DNA of 7,924 nt from Bacteroidales bacterium. GTDB lineage: Bacteria; Bacteroidota; Bacteroidia; Bacteroidales; Marinilabiliaceae. Where the stretch lies: the NCBI GenBank assembly GCA_004552385.1, contig SFOL01000082.1:1-7924 (forward strand), written 5' to 3'. Both the position numbers and the translations under genes were made by a program. Of the stretch, positions 1 to 6,816 are shown piece after piece. The notes below the pieces were generated by a model, which was given only the letters and a program-made list of their open reading frames with translations, had not been told where the DNA came from and ran no database searches. Numbering within the stretch: the first letter of the stretch is position 1; each line of letters starts with the position of its first letter.

Positions 1-1456
1 CGCGCATGTCGTTTATCACAGATTTGTTTGACGTGAAGAGTCCGTGGTCTGTGTATAGTTTTGCCGTTTTCTCGTTAAAGTTGCCTGTCGATATGTATGC
101 CACCGATTCGCTCCCGCCCTCCCCGCGGATGATGAGGGCTACTTTCGCGTGTACTTTCAGGCCTGGCAGGCTGTATATTATTTTTATCCCTGCCGTTTTC
201 ATTTTGTCCGACATCTCCAGGTTGTTCTTTTCGTCGAACCGAGCCTTCAGTTCTACGAACACAGTCACGTGTTTGCCCGCGGCCGCGGCGGCTATGAGGG
301 AGTCCACCACGGCCGAGTTTGTCGCCACCCTGTATTGCGTTATCTTGATCTCCGTGACCTTGGGGTCTTTTGCGGCCTCGTTGAGCAGGCGTATCACGTA
401 GTCGAATGGCTCATACGGGTAGTGCAGCAGTATGCTGCTTTCGCCGATGGCGTCAAAGAGCGAGGCGCATACTTGCAATCTGCGTGGGATGATTTGCGCG
501 CCACCAACCGACGGCGTTCCCTTGTCGGCGGGAATTTGGGTGACGTCGTGGAGGTTGAGGTAGCGGCCGCAGCTGACCATCTCGCTTTCCGCCAAGGTGT
601 AGTTTTTCTTCAGGCATGCCAACACGTCGTGCGGCATCTCGTGGTCGTGGTAGAACCCGGCTGGCGCTCCGGTTTTGCGTAGCGTCAGGTTGTCGCGTAT
701 GGCTTCGGCAAGATCCGGGTTCTCGTCCTCGTCTATTTGCAGGTTCGCGTCTCGGCATACTTTTATGCTCCATGCACCCTCGACCGTGTAGCCGGGGTAA
801 AGCTCGCCTATGTTGGCCCTTATGATGTCGTCAAGGAATACCACGTGGCGCAACCCGTCGCCGATGTCGGGCAGCGAGACGAAACGCGGAAGCTCAATGA
901 TTGGCAGTTTGACGACTGAATAGTCGGGTCTGGCGTGACCTTCCTTGGCCCTTTTTTGCCTCGATTTAGATATGAGCTTTACTGCGAAATATGGGCGGTT
1001 GTCTCGCAGGAACACGAGGGTCCCCTTGCCGAGCAGAGCCGGCTGTATGTTGGGTATCACCTCCCGCTCGAAGTAGTTGTGCATGAACTCCAAGTGGCGC
1101 CGGTCGGTGGGCATGGTGCCAAAGTGGAGGTTGACCCCCTGGGCGAAAAGCCTGTCGCGTAGCGTGGTCGATACTATGTCTGAGGCCTCGCGCATCTGGC
1201 TTGATACGATCTGGTTGATTTTCTGTATTATAGCTGTGGGGTTCGACACCTCGTCAACACGTGACGCCCCGTATGCGGCTTTGCGATATTCGGCCATGCG
1301 CACTGCGTAAAACTCATCAAGGTTCGACGAGTGGAATGATATGAAATTCAGAACCTCCCCAATGCTTATGTCGTCAGCTTCGGCCGATTCGAGTACCAGC
1401 CTGTTGTAAGACAGCCAACTGATGTCCCTGTTGAAGTATTTATATCCCTTTGCCAT
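1..1456 (-). CDS. ppk1: Polyphosphate kinase 1, 3' end cut off by the window edge
   Basis: PPK1 reversibly transfers the gamma-phosphate of ATP onto polyphosphate. I translated the minus strand from the ATG at 1456-1454 and it stays open for 485 codons to the left edge. The N-terminus reads MAKGYKYFNRDISWLSYNR, followed by SSNLDEF with Asn45, the position of the ATP-contacting Asn45 of the E. coli enzyme. Further on are PRFVSLPDIGDG, a LLHYPYEPFDYVI block, the IKITQYR motif (Arg376), ELKARFDEKNN, GLKVHAKV and YISTGNFNEKTA. His436 in VHAKV aligns with the phosphorylated His435 of E. coli PPK1. The family is usually about 690 residues, so the rest of the C1 domain and all of C2 lie outside the window. 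No frameshift or missing motif is visible in this part. The gene is divergent from the next one. An AGAAGA stretch just upstream of the ATG is a plausible weak ribosome binding site. Confidence 0.96.
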   Translation of the reverse strand, partial: MAKGYKYFNRDISWLSYNRLVLESAEADDISIGEVLNFISFHSSNLDEFYAVRMAEYRKAAYGASRVDEVSNPTAIIQKINQIVSSQMREASDIVSTTLRDRLFAQGVNLHFGTMPTDRRHLEFMHNYFEREVIPNIQPALLGKGTLVFLRDNRPYFAVKLISKSRQKRAKEGHARPDYSVVKLPIIELPRFVSLPDIGDGLRHVVFLDDIIRANIGELYPGYTVEGAWSIKVCRDANLQIDEDENPDLAEAIRDNLTLRKTGAPAGFYHDHEMPHDVLACLKKNYTLAESEMVSCGRYLNLHDVTQIPADKGTPSVGGAQIIPRRLQVCASLFDAIGESSILLHYPYEPFDYVIRLLNEAAKDPKVTEIKITQYRVATNSAVVDSLIAAAAAGKHVTVFVELKARFDEKNNLEMSDKMKTAGIKIIYSLPGLKVHAKVALIIRGEGGSESVAYISTGNFNEKTAKLYTDHGLFTSNKSVINDMR

Positions 1457-1483
1457 TTATCTTCTGAGTCTGTTTCGACCTTT

Positions 1484-1509
1484 AACCTTGTGAAGGGTTG
1501 CCTTTTTTT
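1484..1509 (+). terminator. Possible small intrinsic terminator, antisense to the ppk1 leader
   Basis: A six-pair stem (AACCTT with AAGGGTT, one bulged G, GTG loop) at 1484-1499 is followed by GCC and seven T's (1503-1509). In the plus direction this has the form of a weak intrinsic terminator. It would stop any transcript running antisense through ppk1 before the next promoter. On the minus strand it would lie in the ppk1 5' leader. The stem is short, so it may be fortuitous. Confidence 0.25.
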
Positions 1510-1553
1510 GATGGAGTGCGCACCTTAGTAAAGGTAATAAATTCATTGCGCAA

Positions 1554-1586
1554 TTGCCTTCCTTATGCGGAAATTTGTTAAGTTTG
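1554..1586 (+). promoter_or_regulatory. Bacteroidota-type promoter for the 1611-3707 operon
   Basis: TAAGTTTG at 1579-1586 matches the Bacteroidota -7 consensus TAnnTTTG exactly. A TTG at 1554-1556 lies 22 bp upstream as a possible -33 element, a slightly long spacing. Transcription would begin near 1593, about 18 bases before the ATG at 1611. This is one reason to reject the longer TTG-initiated reading frame from 1554, which would start inside the promoter. Confidence 0.55.
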
Positions 1587-1610
1587 TTTCGTCTATTAAG
1601 GAAACATCTA

Positions 1611-2162
1611 ATGACTTCCACAGTTATGAATGGTAAGAAATTGATTCCAACGGTTGGCTTTGGCAAAGTACGCTTTGGCATGACTATTGACGAGGTCAAG
1701 GCGGCGCTCGGTAGGCCCGACGATGAGCAGACCTCGCAGCTTGGCGATTCGCGAGACGACCTTTCCACGGAGTTGTTCTATGACAAGCTTGCGCTTTCGC
1801 TCTCGTTCGACAAGCTTGCGGACTTCAGGCTTGTCGACATAATGACCGAGGACGGGTGTCAGTTCTCGCTGGGCGATGACGTTCATATCGGGGACTCTTT
1901 TGAGAGTGTCAAGGCGGCTGTCCTTAAGGCCGACTACGGCCCTTTCGAGGAGCATGATATTCAAGATGAGCTGGCCGACGAGTTTGACGAGGGACAGCTT
2001 GACGAGGATGAGCGGATGGAGGCCCAGGGGCTCGCTGAGTACGATTTGCCCGAGGTCGGTGTCAATCTCTATTTCCGCGACGGCAAGCTCGACACTATTC
2101 AGCTCGGTCCGGAATATGACGACGACGACAATATCGTTTGGCCTGAGCGGATTTTAGAATAA
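1611..2162 (+). CDS. Acidic protein of unknown function with two similar halves
   Basis: I do not recognise this 183-residue protein as a named family. It has no signal peptide or membrane segment, so it is probably cytoplasmic. The N-terminal block at about residues 15-37 (GFGKVRFGM, DEVKAALGRPD) resembles the start of many small domains that begin 'G.v.fGMt.eev...lG.Pd', as in BamE-like folds and some immunity-type proteins. A second block at 91-108 (VHIGDSFESVKAAVLKAD) looks like a diverged copy, and each is followed by predicted beta strands (LSLSFD; VNLYFRDGKLDTIQL). Residues 113-143 are strongly acidic, 15 Asp/Glu in 31, and a run of four Asp lies at 170-173. The ATG at 1611 is preceded by AAGGA eight bases upstream; an ATG at 1626 is an alternative. 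It is first in the unit with the porin, and its stop TAA at 2160-2162 is 32 bases before the porin ATG. Confidence 0.8.
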   Translation: MTSTVMNGKKLIPTVGFGKVRFGMTIDEVKAALGRPDDEQTSQLGDSRDDLSTELFYDKLALSLSFDKLADFRLVDIMTEDGCQFSLGDDVHIGDSFESVKAAVLKADYGPFEEHDIQDELADEFDEGQLDEDERMEAQGLAEYDLPEVGVNLYFRDGKLDTIQLGPEYDDDDNIVWPERILE

Positions 2163-2194
2163 TGCAGCCTTTGGGGCTGTGTAAAATATTAGTA

Positions 2195-3343
2195 ATGAAA
2201 AAGAACATAGTGTGCAAGGCGGCTGCCTTCTTTGCGCTCCTTTCTGTCGCCGCGTCGTCTTTCGCGCAGGTCAGTGGGAAAATTGACAACACGGATTTCA
2301 AGATCAAGTTCAATGGTCGTGTGAATTTGGATCTCGGCTCTTTTCTCGGGGCTGAAGATGGTAAACCCAACCGCAACGGCATTTCGGCCAACGACTGCAG
2401 GCTTGGCGTGATCGCCGATTTCGACTCCGTGTGGCAGGCTAAGCTCGAGGTCAGCCACTCGGCAGGCAAGATTTCGTTTAAAGACGTCTACGTCAAGCGG
2501 AGCTTCACGTCAACGGGCAGTGAGGTCCAGTTCGGTAATTTCTTCTTCCCTTTCGGCTATAAAAGGGCAGGGCTCGGCTACAAGTTCGTCGACACGTCAG
2601 TCGCTGATGCCACTTTCTCGCCGTGGCGCAAGCTCGGCATAGCGTACCAGTCTTTCTCCAACAAGTTCAACTGGGGCGTCGGCTTCTTCTCTGACGGCGA
2701 TGTCGATAATGGCAAGAAGGTCAACCAGGGTTACTCGCTTAACGCCTATGCCCTCGCGCGGCCCGTCTTCTCTGACGGCAACGTCCTGCATTTCACAGCC
2801 TCCGGCATCATAACCCATCCGTCCGCCTCCGTGACGTTCTCGTCTCCCATGCCGCTCATGTTCACGTCTTTCCCCCTTGTCAAGACCAACGCCCTCGACG
2901 CCTACAACTATGGTCGCCTTGAGATCGCCGCTCTTGGCATCGTCCGCAGGTTCTATGCCGAGGCGCGCTTCCTTAAGTCATGGGTTAACCTGCCAAACGA
3001 AAGAGTCGAGAAATCCGACGATGGAGACAAGGTCACCAAACAGGATAACTACGATGGGGCGTACGGCTTCTACGTGCAGGCTTCATGGCGTATTCTCGGC
3101 GAGATGCAGAATTATAACAAGAAGACCGGCCTCGCCGGCAACCCCACAGGGCGCGCCCTTGAAGTGTTGGCCCGTTTTGACCGCACCGACCTTGACCAGT
3201 TCGGGGCTGCCAACAACCTGACGCTCGGTGTCAATTATTTCTTCAATAAGTATCTGCGCGTCAGGGTCAACTATGTGCATGCGGCAATCAAGGACGGCGC
3301 CGACATTGACGCTCTTTGCTCGCGCGTGCAATTCTCATTCTAA
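2195..3343 (+). CDS. OprP/OprO-family outer-membrane porin
   Basis: This 382-residue protein has a clear Sec signal peptide (MKKN, then a hydrophobic core, then a likely cut after SSFA at residue 24, before Gln25). The mature part is rich in alternating, aromatic-containing beta segments. It shows the family signature: FKIKFNGRVNLDLG near the N-terminus, VQFGNFFFPFGYKR with a following FVDTSVADATFSPWRKLGIAY block, and a C-terminal LTLGVNYFFNKYLRVRVNYVH segment. It ends in Phe, as expected for recognition by the BAM assembly machinery. Members form trimeric 16-strand channels; Pseudomonas OprP and OprO favour phosphate and pyrophosphate/polyphosphate. Specificity in Bacteroidota members is largely unproven, so 'phosphate' is a family name here. 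A longer frame from the ATG at 2162 overlaps the previous stop but puts 11 residues before MKKN and spoils the signal peptide, so I chose 2195. Confidence 0.88.
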   Translation: MKKNIVCKAAAFFALLSVAASSFAQVSGKIDNTDFKIKFNGRVNLDLGSFLGAEDGKPNRNGISANDCRLGVIADFDSVWQAKLEVSHSAGKISFKDVYVKRSFTSTGSEVQFGNFFFPFGYKRAGLGYKFVDTSVADATFSPWRKLGIAYQSFSNKFNWGVGFFSDGDVDNGKKVNQGYSLNAYALARPVFSDGNVLHFTASGIITHPSASVTFSSPMPLMFTSFPLVKTNALDAYNYGRLEIAALGIVRRFYAEARFLKSWVNLPNERVEKSDDGDKVTKQDNYDGAYGFYVQASWRILGEMQNYNKKTGLAGNPTGRALEVLARFDRTDLDQFGAANNLTLGVNYFFNKYLRVRVNYVHAAIKDGADIDALCSRVQFSF

Positions 3344-3371
3344 CGTCTAATAACCAATTTAGTTTATTAAT

Positions 3372-3707
3372 ATGGCAAATCTACGCAATCTCAAGAAAGA
3401 CGTTTCTTTCCTGGCTCATGACCTTAACTCCATCATCTCTGTCAAGGTCCTCGTAGAGGGTGTCGATGTGGCCAAGTTCCACGAGGCCATTGCTGACGTG
3501 GCCGCCTACAAGAAAGCGTTCCTCGCACAGGTCAACGCGCCTGCGGTGGCTGCCCCTAAGTATGCCGACCGCAAGGCCACGACCGAGCAGAAGTTGGCCG
3601 TCAAGGCGGCTTACGCCAAAGCTGTCAAGGCTGCCTATGCCGAGATCAACAAGAACCTGCTTCAGCAGTACGCTGAGCTCGCCGAGAAGATCTCGAACAT
3701 CAAGTAG
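3372..3707 (+). CDS. Small helical Ala/Lys-rich protein of unknown function
   Basis: This is a 111-residue protein with no signal peptide or membrane segment. The N-terminal part (MANLRNLKKDVSFLAHDL) and most of the rest look alpha-helical. A Pro/Ala-rich hinge lies at about residues 56-62. Residues 76-91 are two back-to-back copies of an eight-residue unit, AVKAAYAK and AVKAAYAE. The two 24-base copies (3597-3620 and 3621-3644) differ mostly at synonymous positions, so the repeat is old and kept by selection on the protein. From memory, short Bacteroidales proteins of unknown function begin in a similar 'LRxLKK-V-FL' way, but I cannot verify the relationship. It starts 28 bases after the porin stop and is followed directly by a strong terminator, so it is the last gene of that unit. 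A nucleoid-binding or structural role is conceivable from composition but unsupported. Confidence 0.8.
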   Translation: MANLRNLKKDVSFLAHDLNSIISVKVLVEGVDVAKFHEAIADVAAYKKAFLAQVNAPAVAAPKYADRKATTEQKLAVKAAYAKAVKAAYAEINKNLLQQYAELAEKISNIK

Positions 3708-3722
3708 CCCTTCCCGATCTTA

Positions 3723-3788
3723 GCCCCGCCACATTGTCGCACGGCCATATGTCCCTGTGCGGAGCTTGTGGTGGGGCCTTTTCTTTTT
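3723..3788 (+). terminator. Strong two-tier intrinsic terminator
   Basis: An 11-pair outer stem joins GCCCCGCCACA (3723-3733) to TGTGGTGGGGC (3767-3777) with a single G-T pair. An inner five-pair stem joins CGCAC (3738-3742) to GTGCG (3757-3761). A T-rich tract follows at 3779-3788. It ends the transcript of the acidic protein, porin and small protein. The other side lacks a matching A-tract, so it looks one-directional. Confidence 0.9.
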
Positions 3789-3879
3789 ATGCAGGCTTAT
3801 CAACAGGGGGCGGGTGAGCATCCCCAGGGCGGCGTGACCTCTTGCCCCTCACTTTTTGTTTTTAATTAGCTTTTGGGCG
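3789..3879 (+). promoter_or_regulatory. Presumed promoter region of the DPP5-nucleotidase operon
   Basis: These 91 bases between the terminator and the peptidase ATG must contain the next promoter if the terminator is efficient. The best match is TAGCTTTT (3867-3874), one base off TAnnTTTG, with TTG at 3842-3844 22 bases upstream. That would place the transcription start at or next to the ATG at 3880, which is suspicious, so I do not claim this box. The stretch is GC-rich until about 3850 and T-rich after. No Shine-Dalgarno is visible. Confidence 0.3.
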
Positions 3880-5985
3880 ATGCGTCTTGACAGACAATTT
3901 TTGCCAGTACTATTGATGGCTGCCACGGTATCATCTTCATGCTCCACCTCGCACGGCAGGGTGGGAGAGGCGTTCTCCGAGCCGGAAGTCACCGTCTCGG
4001 GCGGCAAACTGACTCCCGAGGTTTTGTGGAGCTTGGGCGCGGTTGGCGCTCCAGCGGTCTCGCCAGACGGGGCGAGGGCCTTATTCTCTATATCATATGC
4101 CGACATAAAGGAGGATCGTCAGATCTCTGAAATCTACGGCGTGCCCACCGGTGGCGGGCGGATGGTTCGGATGACGGATGGCGAGGGCCTTTCTTCGTCA
4201 GACGCCGCCTTTCTTCCCGATGGAGGGATGGCGTTCATTCGCAATGACGCCAATGGCGTCCGTCAACTTTTCGTTGCTGACGCTGATGGAGAAAATGTGC
4301 GGATGATTTTGTCGCAGTCGCCTAATGCCGCCGCGGGAATTGACGCGTTCTTGTTTGCCCCGGACGGGCGTCATGTCGCGCTTATCCGTTCCGTAAAGGT
4401 CGACAAGGATGTTCATGACATGTATCCCGATCTGCCCAAAGCCAACGCACGTATTGAGACCGACCTCATGTACCGGCATTGGAACCTGTGGGCGGACGGC
4501 ACCTACAGTCACATATGCCTTGCTGAGTTTGACGGCTCGGCCCTCATCAACGAGGTCGACATTATGGATGGCGAGCGCTTCCACTGCCCTCTCCGTCCGC
4601 ACGGGGGGATAGAGCAAGTGGCCTGGGCGGCCGACGCGTCAAAAATCGCATACACGTCAAAGAAACTCGTGGGGCGCGAATCTGCTCTGTCCACGAACTC
4701 CGACATCTTTGTGTACGACCTGCCTACCAGGTCAACAGTCAACGTGTCCGCCCCCAATGCCGGATATGACACGAACCCGGCGTTTGCGAAAGATGGCAGG
4801 CTGTTCTGGCTTAGCATGGAGCATGACGGGTATGAGAGCGACAGGAACAGGATTGTTTGCAAAGATCTCGCCTCAGGCCTGCTGACCGACCTTACGCAAG
4901 GCTCCGAGCTCTATGTCTCACAGTTCATCTTGTCTCCTGATGCCGACGAGCTATGGTTCATTGCCGATACCTGTGGCAAGGATGAAATTTTCCACATAGA
5001 CGTAAAAACTCGCGCCATATCGCAGCTTACGCATGATTGCGCCGATTACACCTCTCTCGCCCTGGCGGAAGGTTCTTTGCTTTCTGTCCGGACGACGATG
5101 TTCTGCCCACCTGACCTTTTTAAGGTCGACGTCGCAACTGGCAAGGCCGAGAACATCTCGAATGTGAATGCGAAAACATTGGCCAAGGTCAACATGGGGC
5201 GTGCGGAGGAACGTTGGCTGACCACTACTGACGGTAAGAAAATGCTGACGTGGGTTATCCTACCGCCGGATTTCGACCAGCAGAAGAAATACCCCGCGCT
5301 GCTCTATTGCCAGGGCGGGCCTCAGAGTACAATTAGCCAGTTTTGGAGCCGCAGGTGGAATTTCGCCCTGATGGCCGCCAACGACTACGTGGTCGTGGCC
5401 CCGTGCCGTCGCGGCATGCCAGGCTTCGGCGTAGAGTGGAATGAGCAGATCAGCAAGGACTATGGAGGGCAGAACATGAAAGACTACCTCACTGCGATTG
5501 ACTCTGTGGCCGAAGAGCCTTTTGTCGATAGCGGCAGGCTCGGCTGCGTCGGGGCGAGCTATGGCGGGTTCTCGGTATATTGGCTCGCCGGGCACCACGA
5601 GAAGAGGTTCAAGACGTTTATTGCCCATTGTGGCATTTTCAACCTTGAGCAATTATATTCCACCACAGAGGAACTGTTTTTTGTCAATTGGGATCTCGGC
5701 GGAGCTTATTGGGAGTCCGATAACGCTGTGGCTCAAGCCAGCTATGCGCAATCGCCTCATCGTTTTGTCGGCAAGTGGGATACACCGATACTTGTCGTCC
5801 ACGGCGAGAAAGATTTCCGCATTCCATACACGCAAGGCATGGGCGCATTCAATGTGGCCCGGATGAAGGGCATTGAGGCCGAATTCCTCTATTTCCCCGA
5901 AGAGTGCCACTGGGTGCAGAGGCCGCAGAACAGCATTTTGTGGCACAGAGAGTTCTATCGTTGGCTTGATCGTTGGCTTAAATAG
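3880..5985 (+). CDS. dpp5: DPP5-like S9 (prolyl oligopeptidase family) dipeptidyl peptidase
   Basis: This 701-residue exported serine peptidase probably releases dipeptides from peptide N-termini in the periplasm. A hydrophobic N-terminal segment runs to SSSC, and Cys21 may be lipidated, although the lipobox is poor. About residues 40-430 fit the S9 beta-propeller (VSPDGARALFSISYADI, MYRHWNLWADGTYSH, WSLGAVGAPAV). The alpha/beta-hydrolase domain follows, with CQGGPQ near 477-482, the nucleophile elbow GASYGG (Ser560), the acid in GEKDFRIPY (Asp645) and His677 in ECHWV. By my recollection P. gingivalis DPP5 has Ser542, Asp627 and His659; all three differ from these by the same 18 residues, which supports DPP5 over other S9 enzymes. 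DPP5 prefers hydrophobic residues at P1. I chose the ATG at 3880; a TTG frame from 3856 would add eight residues ahead of the signal peptide. The next gene begins about 21 bases after the stop, so they are probably cotranscribed. Confidence 0.92.
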   Translation: MRLDRQFLPVLLMAATVSSSCSTSHGRVGEAFSEPEVTVSGGKLTPEVLWSLGAVGAPAVSPDGARALFSISYADIKEDRQISEIYGVPTGGGRMVRMTDGEGLSSSDAAFLPDGGMAFIRNDANGVRQLFVADADGENVRMILSQSPNAAAGIDAFLFAPDGRHVALIRSVKVDKDVHDMYPDLPKANARIETDLMYRHWNLWADGTYSHICLAEFDGSALINEVDIMDGERFHCPLRPHGGIEQVAWAADASKIAYTSKKLVGRESALSTNSDIFVYDLPTRSTVNVSAPNAGYDTNPAFAKDGRLFWLSMEHDGYESDRNRIVCKDLASGLLTDLTQGSELYVSQFILSPDADELWFIADTCGKDEIFHIDVKTRAISQLTHDCADYTSLALAEGSLLSVRTTMFCPPDLFKVDVATGKAENISNVNAKTLAKVNMGRAEERWLTTTDGKKMLTWVILPPDFDQQKKYPALLYCQGGPQSTISQFWSRRWNFALMAANDYVVVAPCRRGMPGFGVEWNEQISKDYGGQNMKDYLTAIDSVAEEPFVDSGRLGCVGASYGGFSVYWLAGHHEKRFKTFIAHCGIFNLEQLYSTTEELFFVNWDLGGAYWESDNAVAQASYAQSPHRFVGKWDTPILVVHGEKDFRIPYTQGMGAFNVARMKGIEAEFLYFPEECHWVQRPQNSILWHREFYRWLDRWLK

Positions 5986-6006
5986 CCTTTGGTGCTGATA
6001 ACAAAC

Positions 6007-6813
6007 GTGAGAAAGGTAATTGTATTGTTTTCAGTCAGCGTTGCGCTGGTCGTCTGCGTGCTGGCCGGCCGCTTTTGCGGAGCGTGCCGGCAGGCTGTTT
6101 GTCCCGAAACGTCACGGATCCGCTATTCCCTTTTGCGTGCTGACTCGACCATCGTGGCGGATAGCGTCGTCGAGGCCTTGATAAGGCCGTATCGTGACAG
6201 TGTCAGGGCGCTTCTCGGAGAGCCTCTTTGCGTTTGTGACGAGGAGCTGGTGGCTTTGCGCCCGGAGAGTAACATGACGCGTTTCCTGGCGGATCTTTTT
6301 CTGTATGAGGTCAGAGCGCTTGCTGAGAAATCTGGCGGCGCGCCGCCAGATTTCGCTTTGCTCAACGTGGGAGGAATTCGTAGCGCTTTCCATAAGGGGC
6401 AGATCTGCATCTCTGACGTGTTTCAAGTCGCCCCCTTTGAGAACTCGGCGGTCGTCCTTCGTCTTGATTCTTCGCAAGTGCGCGATGTCGTGGCGCACAT
6501 AGCGGAGCGTGGCGGCGAGGCTCTGGCGGGAGTCTCTTTCTCCATCGGAGCGGATGGCGACGCGCGTGGCGTCTTGATAAACGGGAAGCCGCTTGACGGG
6601 GCACTGTCATACAGATTGGCTACGCTTGACTACATAGCCACTGGCGGAGATGATTTCGAGTGCCTTGTGGGCAGACCTGTAGTTTTTGAAAGTGGCGTGA
6701 CTTTGCGTGATTTGATAATAACGCACCTTAAGCGCCTCGGCAAGGAGGGAAGGCACGCTAAGGCCTCCAATGAGGTCAGGATCTTCGTTGCGGGCAAAGC
6801 AAATGAGCAGTAA
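6007..6813 (+). CDS. Stand-alone 5'-nucleotidase C-terminal (substrate-binding) domain
   Basis: About 268 residues correspond to the C-terminal domain of UshA-type 5'-nucleotidases, which binds the nucleotide base and ribose and normally follows a metallophosphatase domain in one chain. The order of motifs is right: NMTRFLADLFLYEV, then FALLNVGGIRSAF (Asn120 to Arg125), ISDVFQVAPFEN (Phe144) and YRLATLDYIATGGDDFE (Phe217). The two Phe positions match the pair that stacks on the base in UshA. No metal-binding motifs occur, so it should not act alone. No ATG lies near the start. I chose GTG 6007, giving MRKVIVLF before a hydrophobic segment; TTG 5989 and GTG 5992 are alternatives. The signal is followed by a Cys cluster (Cys24, Cys27, Cys32) with no proper lipobox, so it may be a signal anchor or an odd lipoprotein. 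Its stop is three bases before the next gene. A perfect 28-bp palindrome lies inside. Confidence 0.87.
   Translation: MRKVIVLFSVSVALVVCVLAGRFCGACRQAVCPETSRIRYSLLRADSTIVADSVVEALIRPYRDSVRALLGEPLCVCDEELVALRPESNMTRFLADLFLYEVRALAEKSGGAPPDFALLNVGGIRSAFHKGQICISDVFQVAPFENSAVVLRLDSSQVRDVVAHIAERGGEALAGVSFSIGADGDARGVLINGKPLDGALSYRLATLDYIATGGDDFECLVGRPVVFESGVTLRDLIITHLKRLGKEGRHAKASNEVRIFVAGKANEQ
6327..6354. repeat. Perfect 28-bp palindrome inside the nucleotidase C-domain gene
   Basis: The left half GAAATCTGGCGGCG (6327-6340) is the exact reverse complement of the right half (6341-6354). It contains GGCGCGCC at the centre. As RNA it can form a 12-pair stem with a CGCG loop. In frame it encodes the linker KSGGAPPDF between a helix and the FALLNVGGIR strand, and the minus strand encodes the same peptide. 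It is the longest perfect uninterrupted dyad I found in the window. Confidence 0.95.
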
Positions 6814-6816
6814 GAT

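Larger units (their letters stand above)
1457..1610. promoter_or_regulatory. Divergent promoter region between ppk1 and the acidic-protein gene
   Basis: This 154-bp region separates two divergent genes and has no convincing ORF. It holds a good plus-strand -7 box (TAAGTTTG, 1579-1586) and a weaker minus-strand candidate, TACCTTTA read 1536 to 1529, one base off TAnnTTTG, for ppk1. It also contains two perfect dyads with the same TGCGCA core: GTGCGCAC at 1516-1523 and ATTGCGCAAT at 1545-1554. The second overlaps the GCAATTGC dyad (1550-1557) and the candidate -33 TTG. Operator function is inferred; only the sequence symmetry is seen. Confidence 0.5.

Noticed and set aside
149..682. Long plus-strand open frames across the ppk1 region
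   Set aside because: They lie antisense to a continuous PPK1 reading frame with all expected motifs and their products show no family features.
1807..1837. Nine-bp inverted repeat TCGACAAGC/GCTTGTCGA and a repeated GACAAGCTTGCG (1782-1793, 1809-1820)
   Set aside because: They fall inside the acidic-protein gene and are explained by reuse of DKLA codons; arms are short and the loop is 13 bases.
2164..2180. Small hairpin CAGCC/GGCTG between the acidic-protein gene and the porin gene
   Set aside because: Only five firm pairs and no T-tract follow, so it is not a credible terminator or riboswitch.
3797..3805. TTATCAACA, one base from a DnaA box
   Set aside because: A single imperfect box with no cluster or AT-rich unwinding region is expected by chance and does not indicate an origin.
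3789..3879. A further RNA element or riboswitch ahead of the peptidase gene
   Set aside because: I saw only short alternative GC pairings that do not nest, and no known riboswitch motif.
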